64,000 nt of DNA from Promethearchaeota archaeon (GCA_016839555.1 JAEOUA010000009.1:61221-125220), one strand, 5' to 3'. Positions 26,337 to 36,273 are shown, counted from the stretch's first letter. A program made the numbers and translations. Notes: generated by a model not told the origin, from the letters alone.

Positions 26337-28478
26337 TTACACCTCCATATGGAAAATTCTATGTGTATCTAATTTTACCCGGTGACCAGGAGGGACCAGG
26401 AGTGTAGTTGCTGGAGCTTCAATTATCGAGGGACCTTCAATTATATTTCCACAATTTAATAATTCCATTTCCCATAGGGAAGCTTCATGCCACCCACCTT
26501 CCCAATAAATATCTCTATATCCTTTGGATGCTGTTTCGGGAGGTTTTTCGCCTATAAATTCTTTTTGTGGGAGTTTAGGTTTGGGAACGGGAACAATACC
26601 AGTAGCAATTGCTTTTGTAATATGATACCCTAATTCGGGACTTTTTGTCCCACGTCTGAATATCTCTTCAAATAAGTCATTATATCGTTTTGTAAGTTCA
26701 CTTAAATCTTCTGGTTTAACCATTTCAAAAGGAGAATTTACTTCCAAATCATCTAACATTCCTAAATATTGTATTTTCAAGGATGGTTTGAAAGTCATTT
26801 CATTAGGATCTCGTCCTTCTTTTTTAAATTCATCACTTATATCTTTTTTCAACTGGCCCCAGGTTGCATTTAACATCATTGCGACAGCATCATTCATACT
26901 TCCATCTGGAGTAATTATTAAATCTACTGTTTTTTCATGCCGATAGGAATGATCAGCACAAGCACATCCAAATGCAGAAAAAGCTGGAGCCCATTCTGGG
27001 ATAAGTATATCTTCGAACCTTAAATTTTTTGAATATCCCGCTACATGTAGAGGTCCTCCACCGCCAAAAGAAACTAATGTATAATTTTCAGGTCTAAAAC
27101 CTAATCCTTGTATCATAGCTTGAAGATGATTTTTCATATTTATGTCAATCAAATCAAGCGCCCCTCTTGCCGTACTATAAGGATCCGAATTCATCGGTTC
27201 CGCAATTTGCGCCTCAATGTAATCAAAAGCTCTTTTTTTGTTAAGAGGTACTTTACCTCCAAGAAAATATTCTGGATTAAGATATCCCAATATTATACTA
27301 CAATCAGTCATGGTTACAGTTTCCACACCAGCAGCTTCATTACAGACGCCAATAAGATGTCCTGCACTTTCCGGTCCAAATTCTAATCTTCCTGAGATGT
27401 CATTATATCTCACATACATACCGGTTCCCGCTCCAATAGAATCCAAAGCAATCATAGGTATATTTAAAATAAATTTACCTAAGCTAGATTCCCATTTTGT
27501 TGGAATATATCTTTTACTTAAAATACCTACATCGAAACTAGTTCCACCTACATCAGATGAAACTAAATTAGTTAAATTATATTCTTCTGATAAGAATTTC
27601 GTTCCAATCATCCCCCCTATTGGTCCTGAAACCATTGTGGAAATCAGACTTTTATGATGAGGTGATATGGTGCCCCCATATGATGTTAAAATTCTAAGTG
27701 GTGCTTGGACCCCTTTTGCTTTTAAAGTTTCTGCTATATTAATCATTTGTGCTCGAGATGGTTCAGCTGCATATTGTTCGATTACGAGGGCATTAAGTCG
27801 TGGAGTTTCGCCTCTAATGGGATTATGATCGCTTGAAAGAATAACAGGAATATTAACACCTTTTTTTTTCATTATTCGATTAGCTAATCGGGCTACTTGC
27901 TTTTCATGTCTTGGGTTCATGTAGGAACATAAGAGACAGACACATATGCTATCAACTCCTCTTTCAATTAGATCATTTACCGCATCTTCTACTTCATCTT
28001 TATATAAAGGAATGAGTTCCTCTCCCCAAAAATTAATTCTTCCGCGAACTCCTTTAATATTTTTTTGGCTTATTAAAGGTTCTGGGTGTTGATGTTCTCT
28101 TGCATGTAAACGACCGCCATAATCAAGCCAAATCCATGCTTGCAGTGCACGACCCAATCTTAGAAGATCCTCAAAGCCCTTATTAACAATAACTCCAATA
28201 TTGCTATTTCCTTCCCGCTCTAATAATCTGTTTAACATTGCTGTTCCTGAATAAACTAATGCGTCAACACTTTCCCCAACCTCATCGATTGAAATGTTCC
28301 ATAGATTAAGACAATCATTAATGGAATTCATTATTCCCACAGACTCTTTTTCAGGAGTCGTGACTGCTTTTCCCACAGAAAAACGGCCTTTATCGTCAAT
28401 AATAAAGGTATCTGACATAGTCCCACCTGTATCTAAGGCTATCGCTCGTGGCCGTATAGAATTTTCAGTATTCGACAT
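26337..28478 (-). CDS. acxA: Acetone carboxylase beta subunit (HyuA/hydantoinase A family)
   Basis: A 713-residue ATP-dependent subunit (AcxA is about 717). The N-terminal actin/hexokinase-type phosphate loop reads ALDTGGTMSDTFIID; the TMxDTF form is that of acetone carboxylase, while most hydantoinases have a TFTDVV-like version. SSDVGGTSFDVGIL is the second phosphate loop and FGGGGPLHVAGYS the adenosine loop. The subunit hydrolyses ATP to AMP and two phosphates to activate acetone and bicarbonate. It is the first gene of the acxABC operon. Upstream is a 188-base gap and then the PadR/HAAS pair on the same strand. The complete operon is unusual for an archaeon and lies beside a transposase, which suggests acquisition. 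Confidence 0.9.
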   Translation of the reverse strand: MSNTENSIRPRAIALDTGGTMSDTFIIDDKGRFSVGKAVTTPEKESVGIMNSINDCLNLWNISIDEVGESVDALVYSGTAMLNRLLEREGNSNIGVIVNKGFEDLLRLGRALQAWIWLDYGGRLHAREHQHPEPLISQKNIKGVRGRINFWGEELIPLYKDEVEDAVNDLIERGVDSICVCLLCSYMNPRHEKQVARLANRIMKKKGVNIPVILSSDHNPIRGETPRLNALVIEQYAAEPSRAQMINIAETLKAKGVQAPLRILTSYGGTISPHHKSLISTMVSGPIGGMIGTKFLSEEYNLTNLVSSDVGGTSFDVGILSKRYIPTKWESSLGKFILNIPMIALDSIGAGTGMYVRYNDISGRLEFGPESAGHLIGVCNEAAGVETVTMTDCSIILGYLNPEYFLGGKVPLNKKRAFDYIEAQIAEPMNSDPYSTARGALDLIDINMKNHLQAMIQGLGFRPENYTLVSFGGGGPLHVAGYSKNLRFEDILIPEWAPAFSAFGCACADHSYRHEKTVDLIITPDGSMNDAVAMMLNATWGQLKKDISDEFKKEGRDPNEMTFKPSLKIQYLGMLDDLEVNSPFEMVKPEDLSELTKRYNDLFEEIFRRGTKSPELGYHITKAIATGIVPVPKPKLPQKEFIGEKPPETASKGYRDIYWEGGWHEASLWEMELLNCGNIIEGPSIIEAPATTLLVPPGHRVKLDTHRIFHMEV

Positions 28479-28666
28479 TTTTTATCATCCAATTTTGATT
28501 TAATTAAGAATTTTCTATATGTTTTTGATTTAAATTTTTAAAAAAATATATTTTTTTAACAATTCATTTATTCTTTTTCTTAATTTATAAATTTTTATCT
28601 TTTTAAAAGGGGTAGAAAAAGAAAAAAGACAAAAAAAATGAATAAAATTTAAAAAAAATTAAGAAA

Positions 28667-29698
28667 TTAGACTTTATATTTCTGGAGCTTTATAATTTCA
28701 TAGACATTTTCCGCTATCGATGCAATCAGAATAACTGTTAAGACTATCATTGTAATTGAAAATGAACTTATAATGAGTTCTGGAATATCAGAGGCAATGA
28801 AATTTGTTCCTTCCCAATAACCAACGGGGAATAAATATGGATTTAATATTAGAATAACACATAATGGAACTGCCAGTATTTTTAGGACAATCGTGATTCC
28901 TTGGATATTTTGATGTATCAAAACCCGGGTATTCCCTAAGAGTCCACGAATAATAGTAGTTATAGAATCAAGGAGTATCAAAACACCAAATAAGAGCAAA
29001 ATAATGCGAAATTCATATTCCATTGCTGAGAAAAATCCAGGAATCAATTGAGTGATAAGGATCATTGCAATTACCATACTTATAGCTCCTCCAATAAATT
29101 TCTCAATTGGTTTTACAAATGGTTTAAGTTGTTCACCGGTTTTGGGAGAGATGGGTAATCCTATTTGTTTACCTTTTTGACGCAATTTTTCCTCTGTTTG
29201 GTGCTCTTTTCTTGACTTGAAATCTTCTGGAAAATATCCCTCCATTGAAAGGACTACAAATATAGCGGTAATGATTAAAAATGCGCTAGCAAATGACGTG
29301 TAATACTGGATGTAATTCGCCGCCTCCTCAAAATTCCCAGTAAAAAGGTTAAAAAGAATCGAAAAGGTTGTGATTGCCGCTAATATCGGAAATACTATGT
29401 ATAAAACTTTCTTATATACTGGCCAAAGTTCTTTAGTTATATAAATATATGGGGTTCCTCTTTTTTTATATTCTTTCGCAATGCTGCTAGGACTCCCCAA
29501 ATGAGCAATTGCTAAGCGAGCAGATTGGGGAGTAGGGGTTCCGATATCTGATAATTCTTCAGCCTTATTTCTCAAATGATCCTCAAGCTCCCCTAAAACT
29601 CCTTCTAATTCTTCCTTGTCATCCGTTAACCAATCTGGCAACTTCTCTTTTATGTTATTAAGATAATTTTCAAAAATATTTTCTACTTCATCTTCCAT
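28667..29698 (-). CDS. Membrane protein with N-terminal HAAS-like domain
   Basis: A 343-residue protein. Residues 1-90 are a soluble helical domain (LGELEDHLRNKAEELSDIG and IAHLGSPSSIAKEYKKRG) of the HAAS/DUF1700 type, commonly paired with PadR regulators. Six or so membrane helices follow, from about residue 95 to 335, with a charged cytoplasmic loop near 165-200. It starts one base after the stop of the PadR gene, so the two form an operon. In bacteria HAAS membrane proteins respond to envelope state or antimicrobials; the function here is not known. Confidence 0.8.
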   Translation of the reverse strand: MEDEVENIFENYLNNIKEKLPDWLTDDKEELEGVLGELEDHLRNKAEELSDIGTPTPQSARLAIAHLGSPSSIAKEYKKRGTPYIYITKELWPVYKKVLYIVFPILAAITTFSILFNLFTGNFEEAANYIQYYTSFASAFLIITAIFVVLSMEGYFPEDFKSRKEHQTEEKLRQKGKQIGLPISPKTGEQLKPFVKPIEKFIGGAISMVIAMILITQLIPGFFSAMEYEFRIILLLFGVLILLDSITTIIRGLLGNTRVLIHQNIQGITIVLKILAVPLCVILILNPYLFPVGYWEGTNFIASDIPELIISSFSITMIVLTVILIASIAENVYEIIKLQKYKV

Positions 29699-29699
29699 T

Positions 29700-30233
29700 T
29701 TATTCTTTCCTCCTTTCTTTTAATTCTTGCTCAAGATTATAACCACAAACCGAACAAAATCGTATATCTTCAGTTGCAAGGTCTATTTTATTAGCACACA
29801 TCGGGCAATAGAGATAATTGTTTTTCAGTTCCACCTCAATATCAACTAATTTTGATATTGCTTTTGTAAGTTTAGAATAATAGCCCGTGAGATAATTTAA
29901 AATTTTTTTTCCGTCCTCAGTTAAAAAATAATATTTTCTACGCCTTCCCGTAGTCTGTTTTCTTGAGTTTATCACACCATCCCTTTCGAGGTTCTTTAAT
30001 AGTGGATACAAAGTTCCCTCTTCTATTATGAGCATTTCGTTAGTTTCTTCTTGAAGTACTTTAAGGATTTTATATCCATAGATACCTTTTTGTGCATAGC
30101 AACTAATAATTGATAAAACACATAAAGTACTAATACCTCGATTAATCTCTGACTCAAATTTTTCAAAGAATTCCCTGAATTTTGGAGAGGCTATATCTGC
30201 ATCAGGTCGTAATTCTTTAACTCTTTTTATCAT
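29700..30233 (-). CDS. PadR-family transcriptional regulator with C-terminal zinc ribbon
   Basis: A 177-residue regulator. The PadR winged helix is clear: GIYGYKILKVLQEETNEM, EEGTLYPLLKNLERDGVI and GRRRKYYFLTEDGKKIL (about residues 52-115). A dimerisation helix follows, then a zinc ribbon with CPMCAN and CSVCGYN, an addition not found in most PadR proteins. An N-terminal extension of about 35 residues precedes the wing. PadR proteins usually repress the operon they head; here that is the HAAS membrane protein, and a long dyad lies 41 bases upstream. The regulator identity is secure; the ligand is unknown. Confidence 0.9.
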   Translation of the reverse strand: MIKRVKELRPDADIASPKFREFFEKFESEINRGISTLCVLSIISCYAQKGIYGYKILKVLQEETNEMLIIEEGTLYPLLKNLERDGVINSRKQTTGRRRKYYFLTEDGKKILNYLTGYYSKLTKAISKLVDIEVELKNNYLYCPMCANKIDLATEDIRFCSVCGYNLEQELKERRKE

Positions 30234-30273
30234 GGTTATTTCATCTCATTTTTTAGTTTTTATATTATCAATT

Positions 30274-30317
30274 GTATTGGTCCCATACTATTCATGATAA
30301 TGTATGCTCACCAATAC
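30274..30317. promoter_or_regulatory. Nested inverted repeat, candidate PadR operator
   Basis: GTATTGG (30274-30280) and CCAATAC (30311-30317) are exact inverted repeats. Inside them CATAC (30284-30288) and GTATG (30302-30306) form a second pair about the same centre. The element lies 41-84 bases before the PadR ATG, within the 330-base divergent gap to the rhomboid gene. PadR regulators bind dyads of this kind, so autoregulation is likely but unproven. Confidence 0.5.
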
Positions 30318-30565
30318 TATGATACTCAAGGCATTGATCATATTTAAATTTTTTGATCTAAAAAAATGAAAAATGAATCTTTATGCTGTTTATTTCTTTT
30401 TAAATGATATTATGACCATTTAAGATTATAAAATTCAATCGATTAAAACAAAAAATAGCAAAGCATTAATTTTTAGGCAAAACCCAACACAAATATTTTA
30501 ATAGAAGCCTCTATTTAAATCAAATATATATAAATTTATATTTAATTATTTAAAAGGTAATAAGA

Positions 30566-31222
30566 ATGGTAATTGAACTTGAAAACGACAAAATCCCTTT
30601 CTCAAAACAATATGTAGCTTTAGCAATCCTTCTATTAAATATAATTGTATATATATTGCAGTATTTAGATCCTGCTGGAAATATGTTATTAGACGGATTC
30701 GCTTTTACTCCTTCAGAATTTTTTGCGGGAAAAGAATGGTGGACTTTGATTACTTCGATGTTTATGCATGCCAACCCAGTTCACATCATTATGAATATGT
30801 GGTTCTATTATGTTGTCGCAGATAATTGTGAATTTGAGATGGGACATGCTTGGTTTTTTGTTACATATATTGTTTCTGGAATAGTTGGAACATTATTGCA
30901 TGGATTAACTTCATTCATTATACCTGCATTTTATAACATTCCTACTCTGGGTGCATCTGGAGCCATATATGGATTAATTGCAGTCTATGCAATTCTATTT
31001 CCTAATATAAAATTGCAGATAATTACCAGTAGAGTTCCTCGCAAAATAAATGCTCGCACTTTTGGTATAATATATTTTATAACAGAATTGTCATTAGGAT
31101 TAGCAACATTTACGCTTATTTCAGACAGTACTGCCCATTTCGCTCATATAGGTGGGTTTATTGCAGGAGCTGTATTTGCAGGAGCTTATAAAATTGTAAA
31201 GAAGATAAAAAAAAAGGACTAA
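30566..31222 (+). CDS. Rhomboid-family intramembrane serine protease
   Basis: A 218-residue membrane protein with six helices. The catalytic serine is in GASGAIYG (S131) and the partner histidine in AHIGGFIAG (H194). The oxyanion-site region HANPVHIIMNMWFYY carries the conserved His and Asn of helix 2. The length and lack of extra domains fit the basic six-helix prokaryotic rhomboid. It would cut membrane-embedded substrates, unknown here. Monocistronic, divergent from padR. Confidence 0.93.
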   Translation: MVIELENDKIPFSKQYVALAILLLNIIVYILQYLDPAGNMLLDGFAFTPSEFFAGKEWWTLITSMFMHANPVHIIMNMWFYYVVADNCEFEMGHAWFFVTYIVSGIVGTLLHGLTSFIIPAFYNIPTLGASGAIYGLIAVYAILFPNIKLQIITSRVPRKINARTFGIIYFITELSLGLATFTLISDSTAHFAHIGGFIAGAVFAGAYKIVKKIKKKD

Positions 31223-31441
31223 ATAATAATATAACTTAATTTCTCTCTTTTTTTTGTTTAAAATTTTATATGAATTCTGCAGTATTATCCAATTAGCTTT
31301 AAATCTATTTTTGTAAAGCATTAATATTAGTTAGAACATCTTAATTATAATTTTAGAGATGTTTTTAAATATAGTCCATAACATAATATTAACATTTTCT
31401 TGCCATATTGATTAAAAATTTCAATGAAATGAGAAAAATTC

Positions 31442-32674
31442 ATGTCTATTTCAACATATTCTAATGAAATTAAATATATTCAGCAAGATGATGAATTTGA
31501 CTATTTGAAAAGCTTAATAGAATCTCTTGACAAGGGAAAAAGTATTGGGATATTATTATACGGTGCACCTGGTACTGGGAAAACATTATTATCTATTACA
31601 CTTGCTAAGAGCTTGAATGCTTCTTATTATTTCATAGATGGATCACCAGATTTAGATAGAAGAGATCTAGAAGGAAACTGGGAACTTAGGAAGGGATATA
31701 CCAAATTTAATTATGGACCTTTGACCAGAGCAATTAAAGATGCAAATGAAAAGGGACTTTCATTTATTATAATAAATGAAATAAATGCAATAAGAGAAAG
31801 TGAGCAAATTTCATTAAATTCGCTTCTATCTGAGAACCATATTAATCTCATCTCAAAAGGTTTTGAACGCCATGAATTAAGTCCAAATGCTAAATTAGTT
31901 ATAATTGGTACTATGAATAAGGGAGTTGTGGGCATCAATAAACTGCAAGAGGCATTTGGAGATAGATTTCTCATATGTCCTGAAATTACTTATCCCAATA
32001 AAAAAAAAGAAATTGAAATTGCAACAAAAATTACTAACTGTAAAAAAGAGATTGCTGAATTAGTGGTTGACGCAGCCCAACAAATACGGAAGCAAGCAAC
32101 GGAAGATTTCTCCATATCTAAACTTTTCTCTACTCGCTTGGTGGTCAATTTTTGTCTATTAATCTCAAAAATGCCAGCAAAATTTTTAGCACATAACATC
32201 CAAAATTGTATTATTAATAAATTAGGAGAAACAGTGGAAGAGAGAAAAAGCATTGCGATGATTCTTGATGGAAAGATGTTTAAAGAAAAGCTTGGGAAAG
32301 TATTAGGTTATTCAGAGAGAAAAATGAAGCACCAGGAAGAAACAATACCAGTGGAAGAAGTGGGTAAAATTACTGAGAAGATGAGAAAAGCAATTAATGA
32401 ATACATTGAAAATTGCGGACCAAATCAAATATTTAAAAGGAATGGAGAAATTATGTGGAAATTCTTCCAATGGCTTTGGAATAATAATCGGTTTATTCTC
32501 AGAAATTATTTTAGATTGACAGAAAAAAATAATTATCATATGCAATATAAAAAAGCAATGGGAAAAAGTCATGATTATCGAGGAAAAATTACACTAAGGT
32601 ACATTAAATGGGTTTATAGAAACAAAAATTATGATTTAGTGATCTTTATGAAACGATTTTATCCCGTTTTTTAA
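31442..32674 (+). CDS. MoxR-like AAA+ ATPase
   Basis: A 410-residue AAA+ ATPase of the MoxR/NorQ/CbbQ group. Walker A is GAPGTGKT (about residues 41-48), Walker B is IIINEIN, and NAKLVIIGTMNKG gives sensor 1 after the RESEQISLNSLLSE helix. A C-terminal extension of about 110 residues (EETIPVEEVGKITEKM to the end) is not part of the family core. It forms an operon with the VWA protein 28 bases on, the usual MoxR/VWA chaperone arrangement that remodels or inserts metal centres in client enzymes. A T-run at 32676-32685 between the two could attenuate transcription. The client is unknown. Confidence 0.88.
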   Translation: MSISTYSNEIKYIQQDDEFDYLKSLIESLDKGKSIGILLYGAPGTGKTLLSITLAKSLNASYYFIDGSPDLDRRDLEGNWELRKGYTKFNYGPLTRAIKDANEKGLSFIIINEINAIRESEQISLNSLLSENHINLISKGFERHELSPNAKLVIIGTMNKGVVGINKLQEAFGDRFLICPEITYPNKKKEIEIATKITNCKKEIAELVVDAAQQIRKQATEDFSISKLFSTRLVVNFCLLISKMPAKFLAHNIQNCIINKLGETVEERKSIAMILDGKMFKEKLGKVLGYSERKMKHQEETIPVEEVGKITEKMRKAINEYIENCGPNQIFKRNGEIMWKFFQWLWNNNRFILRNYFRLTEKNNYHMQYKKAMGKSHDYRGKITLRYIKWVYRNKNYDLVIFMKRFYPVF

Positions 32675-32702
32675 ATTTTTTTTTTATTTATTAGAGCAAG
32701 AG

Positions 32703-35270
32703 GTGGGTAAAATACCAAATTTATTTGAATATTATGAGCGAGATATAAATTCTGATGTATTAGCCCTAATCAATACTGGAAAAAGAATTAGTGGGAAAAA
32801 GAATTTAATGATAAAATTTAATAATACTCATAGTCCAGTTTATACCGACGGTTATTGTATTTATTTACCAAAATTTTGTGAGGAAAAAATAAAACCAGCC
32901 CAAGGATTTGTCGCTCATGAGAGCGGGCATATTGGATACGGATCCTTCGAAATTGGATTTTTAAAATTAATGGAATTAATATCAAAAAAATATAAAATTC
33001 CTATTCCAATTGTAAAAGACCTTACTAATGTATTAGAGGATGTCCGAATAAATACTATCAACAAAAAGCAATTTCCTGGATTCTATAAAAATTTAAGGGA
33101 TTATACTTTGGAAGTTTTACCTCAAATTATTTCACGAATGAAAAGGTATGAAGATCTATTTATTTATCTAAATTTATTTATGGAGGATTATTCCAATTTT
33201 CAGAAAAAACCAAACTTTAATTCAATTAATTTAACAGATAAAGATTGGGAAAAAATTTGCGTATTAAAATCATTTCTTTTAAAAGCATTAACACCGAATG
33301 CTACAATTATTGCGTTAGATCAAATCTGCAAATTACTTAAAAAATATATCGTTATTCCTGAGAAGAGAAATCTAAATTTACCGTCAAATACTGTAGTCGT
33401 ATCAGATATACCCAGGAGAGGGATAATCTCACCCTTTAGATCTAATGAAAAATTTTCAAAAGATGTTATAATACTCACTGCTGTAGAAGATTTTATAGAC
33501 GAAAGGATTAACAAAAAGCCAACATCTATTAGTAAAACAAGTGAAGAGATGATGAAAAAAATTAATAATATGGATTTATCTATTGATGATATAAAAGCTT
33601 TAACTAATCAAATCGATAAGATTGAGAAACAAAATAATCCTTCGGATACAAATGATATAGAAACAACAATAGGTAAAAAAATAAATGATTTGACCCCCAA
33701 AGGTCAAAAAAAAGGGAATAAAATTGATGAGATTATAAAAGATTTACAAAGTTTGCAAGATAGCGGCGAAAAATCCTTTGAAAAACAAAATAAAAAAAAC
33801 GAAATTGTTAAAAATTTAAAGGATTATTGTAAAAAAAAACAAAAATTAGAGACAAAAGAAATTAATAAAATAAAAGAAGATATACAACAAGTAAATAATA
33901 TTATTGAAGATTTAGAGGATCTAAAGAATCCTACAGAAATTCATGAAAATAAGGAAAAAAAGAATAAAATTCGTAAAAAAATTACGGAATATTTAAAAAA
34001 AGTAGATAGTGACAAATCAAAAACTAAACAAGAGAAAGAGGACTTAAGAGAGGTATTTGGGGATCTTTTTAAAAGTATTGAAGAAGAGAAAGAATCGGAT
34101 AAAAATCAAAAGAAACGTTCAGAGATAATAGAGAAGTTGAAAAAAACATCTGTAAAAAAAGAAAAAGAACTCCAGCGTAAAAGCAAAGATTTAAATCACG
34201 AAATAAATGAAATAAACGATATAATCAATGATATAGAAAATATAGATTATAGTGCCAAAGATCCTAATAATAAAAAGCAAAAAGAAAACGCATTATCCAA
34301 ATTAAAGACTTTAAATAATAAAATTAAAAAATTTCAAAAAAATGAAAATGGCGATAATCCTTATGATTCTGTGAATAAGGATTTATTAGGGAAATTAGTT
34401 ATAGATATAACCAAGGCGAAAGAAGAATTAAGGAAGCGTATAGCAAAAATCGGACTGGGAATTTGGTCTTTAGACCCTGCATTTGCCGATATAAAAAGAG
34501 ATTTAATTGAAACCAAAATAGAACAAGAAGATATGATTCCTATTAAATTAACCTATAACCAAATCATCGAGAATTATAAAGCGATAATTACAAAAATGAA
34601 ACTGATTTTTAATAATTTAAAACCTACCAGTGAGTTTGATAATTATCAAAAACTTGGAAGACTAAATAAAAATTTCATTAAAACCGTTACTTCTAATTAT
34701 CAGTTTAAGAATTGTTTCACCAGAAAGATACGGCACAAACTTTTGCGCATAATCTTACTCGTAGATATTAGCGGGAGTATGAATGGAAAGAAATTAGAAG
34801 CTGCTAAAATAGCTATGATCATACTTGTTGAATCTCTTAAAGAATTGGCAGCTATTAGAATTGTATTATTTACTGGAAATCGTAATGCAAGAAATATTTT
34901 AGTTAAAGATTTTCATGAGCCTTTAGATCCAAAAAAAGTAGATAAAGTTGGATGTCATGAGAAAGATAAAAGTAATTTAGATGGAGTTTCATTGCAGCAG
35001 GAGGCATCTAAAGTACATAATAAAGAAGTATTTATCATAATTTCAGATGGAAAACCTGCGGGACACTTATATGGCCTAAATCAGGCAATGAATCAAGTAC
35101 AAAAAGTACGCAAAACATTTAAGGTATTTGCCTTTTCAATAGATGCCGAAGGGGATCATTTAAATAAGATGTATGGGAAGAATTGGATTTTGGCAAAATC
35201 TTTTAATAAGATAGATTTAAGCCAAAAAATAATGCAATTTTCACGATTAGTTGTTAAAGAATTCTATTAA
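32703..35270 (+). CDS. VWA-domain protein with HExxH motif (NorD/CobT-like partner of MoxR ATPase)
   Basis: An 855-residue protein. Near the N-terminus FVAHESGHIGYGS (H72-H76) is an HExxH metal site, followed by NVLEDVRIN, matching the HExxH...EDxR region of NorD/CobT-type proteins. A very long Lys/Glu/Asn-rich helical linker (about residues 275-560) follows. The C-terminal von Willebrand A domain has the MIDAS motif VDISGSMNG (about 687-695) and later IISDGKPAG. In related systems it bridges the MoxR ATPase ring to the client, using the metal-bound VWA domain. The start is GTG 32703, with AGAG just before it. The HExxH may be structural, not proteolytic. Confidence 0.85.
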   Translation: MGKIPNLFEYYERDINSDVLALINTGKRISGKKNLMIKFNNTHSPVYTDGYCIYLPKFCEEKIKPAQGFVAHESGHIGYGSFEIGFLKLMELISKKYKIPIPIVKDLTNVLEDVRINTINKKQFPGFYKNLRDYTLEVLPQIISRMKRYEDLFIYLNLFMEDYSNFQKKPNFNSINLTDKDWEKICVLKSFLLKALTPNATIIALDQICKLLKKYIVIPEKRNLNLPSNTVVVSDIPRRGIISPFRSNEKFSKDVIILTAVEDFIDERINKKPTSISKTSEEMMKKINNMDLSIDDIKALTNQIDKIEKQNNPSDTNDIETTIGKKINDLTPKGQKKGNKIDEIIKDLQSLQDSGEKSFEKQNKKNEIVKNLKDYCKKKQKLETKEINKIKEDIQQVNNIIEDLEDLKNPTEIHENKEKKNKIRKKITEYLKKVDSDKSKTKQEKEDLREVFGDLFKSIEEEKESDKNQKKRSEIIEKLKKTSVKKEKELQRKSKDLNHEINEINDIINDIENIDYSAKDPNNKKQKENALSKLKTLNNKIKKFQKNENGDNPYDSVNKDLLGKLVIDITKAKEELRKRIAKIGLGIWSLDPAFADIKRDLIETKIEQEDMIPIKLTYNQIIENYKAIITKMKLIFNNLKPTSEFDNYQKLGRLNKNFIKTVTSNYQFKNCFTRKIRHKLLRIILLVDISGSMNGKKLEAAKIAMIILVESLKELAAIRIVLFTGNRNARNILVKDFHEPLDPKKVDKVGCHEKDKSNLDGVSLQQEASKVHNKEVFIIISDGKPAGHLYGLNQAMNQVQKVRKTFKVFAFSIDAEGDHLNKMYGKNWILAKSFNKIDLSQKIMQFSRLVVKEFY

Positions 35271-35355
35271 TCCACATAAAAAATGTGGAAATATAAATAT
35301 ATTAATTCTGATTTTTATAAAATAAAAAATATTCTAATAAATTTCAAATAATCTC

Positions 35356-36273
35356 TTGATAGAGTCAATTGATAAAAGGTTCATAAGAAAAGGCAAGTAT
35401 CAGAAAAAGTGTAATAAAAAAGTGAGTCAATGCCTTACCTGTGAAAGAAAATGCAAAATTAAGGAAGGTGAAATTGGACATTGTGGGACACGAATAAATT
35501 ATGAAGGTGATATATATACAATTGTGTATGGATGCATCCCCGCCGAATCTTGCAATCCTATAGAAAAGAAACCTCTTTATACTTTTCATCCAGGTACGAC
35601 TGCTTTCACAGTGGGCACCTATGGATGCAATTTTGATTGCTTTTGGTGTCAAAATTGGCATTTATCGCATCCCAACCCTTCCACTATAGAACAAGTGAAA
35701 AAATCGAAGGATTATCTTTCCCCTGAAAATTTAATTAGGAAGGCAATACGAAATAATTGTGAGGGAACTTCAATCTCTTTTAATGAACCTACTTTATTAT
35801 TTGAATATTCTCTTGATGTTTTTGATTTAGCTAAAAAAAACGATTTGTACAATACCTATGTATCGAATGGGTATATGACAAAAAAAGTAATTAATGATTT
35901 AATCGAACACGGTCTTGATGCGATAAATATCGATATTAAAGGAGATTCAGAAATGGTACGAAATTATTGCGGTACGGATGTTGAAAAGGTATGGCGAAAC
36001 GCAAAATGTTTTATTGAAAATGATGTGCATGTTGAAATAACAACCCTTTTAATAAAAGATTTGAATACTGATGTGGAGATTATAGCAAATATAGCGAATC
36101 GTATTAAAGAGCAATTGGGCGCTTCCATTCCTTTACATTTAACCAGAGCATTTCCTAGATATAAGTCTAAAAACCATGGCTTTACCGAACCCACTCCTCT
36201 AAAATATCTTTATCGAGCACTTTTGATAGCAAAAAAAGAGGGCTTAGAAACTGTTTATTTAGGAAATATATAA
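35356..36273 (+). CDS. Radical SAM enzyme of the AmmeMemoRadiSam/PflA-like group
   Basis: A 305-residue radical SAM enzyme. The cluster motif is CNFDCFWCQNW (CxxxCxxC, about residues 94-104), following the family's N-terminal cysteines CLTCERKCKI and GHCGT and the ESCNPIEKKPLYTFHPG block. SFNEPTLLFEY is the SAM-binding G-x-E-P-like segment and INIDIKGD the next. This is the radical SAM member of the conserved AmmeMemoRadiSam set; the two usual partner proteins are not next to it. Its reaction is unknown. Start TTG 35356 is probable because no ATG precedes the conserved region. It sits 85 bases after the VWA gene on the same strand. Confidence 0.85.
   Translation: MIESIDKRFIRKGKYQKKCNKKVSQCLTCERKCKIKEGEIGHCGTRINYEGDIYTIVYGCIPAESCNPIEKKPLYTFHPGTTAFTVGTYGCNFDCFWCQNWHLSHPNPSTIEQVKKSKDYLSPENLIRKAIRNNCEGTSISFNEPTLLFEYSLDVFDLAKKNDLYNTYVSNGYMTKKVINDLIEHGLDAINIDIKGDSEMVRNYCGTDVEKVWRNAKCFIENDVHVEITTLLIKDLNTDVEIIANIANRIKEQLGASIPLHLTRAFPRYKSKNHGFTEPTPLKYLYRALLIAKKEGLETVYLGNI

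Noticed and set aside
27238..27657. 139-residue plus-strand frame inside acxA
   Set aside because: It is antisense to a conserved, full-length acetone carboxylase beta gene and has shadow-type composition.
32676..32685. Terminator between the MoxR and VWA genes
   Set aside because: The T-run is real, but the two genes are 28 bases apart and functionally linked, so full termination is unlikely; mentioned only as possible attenuation.
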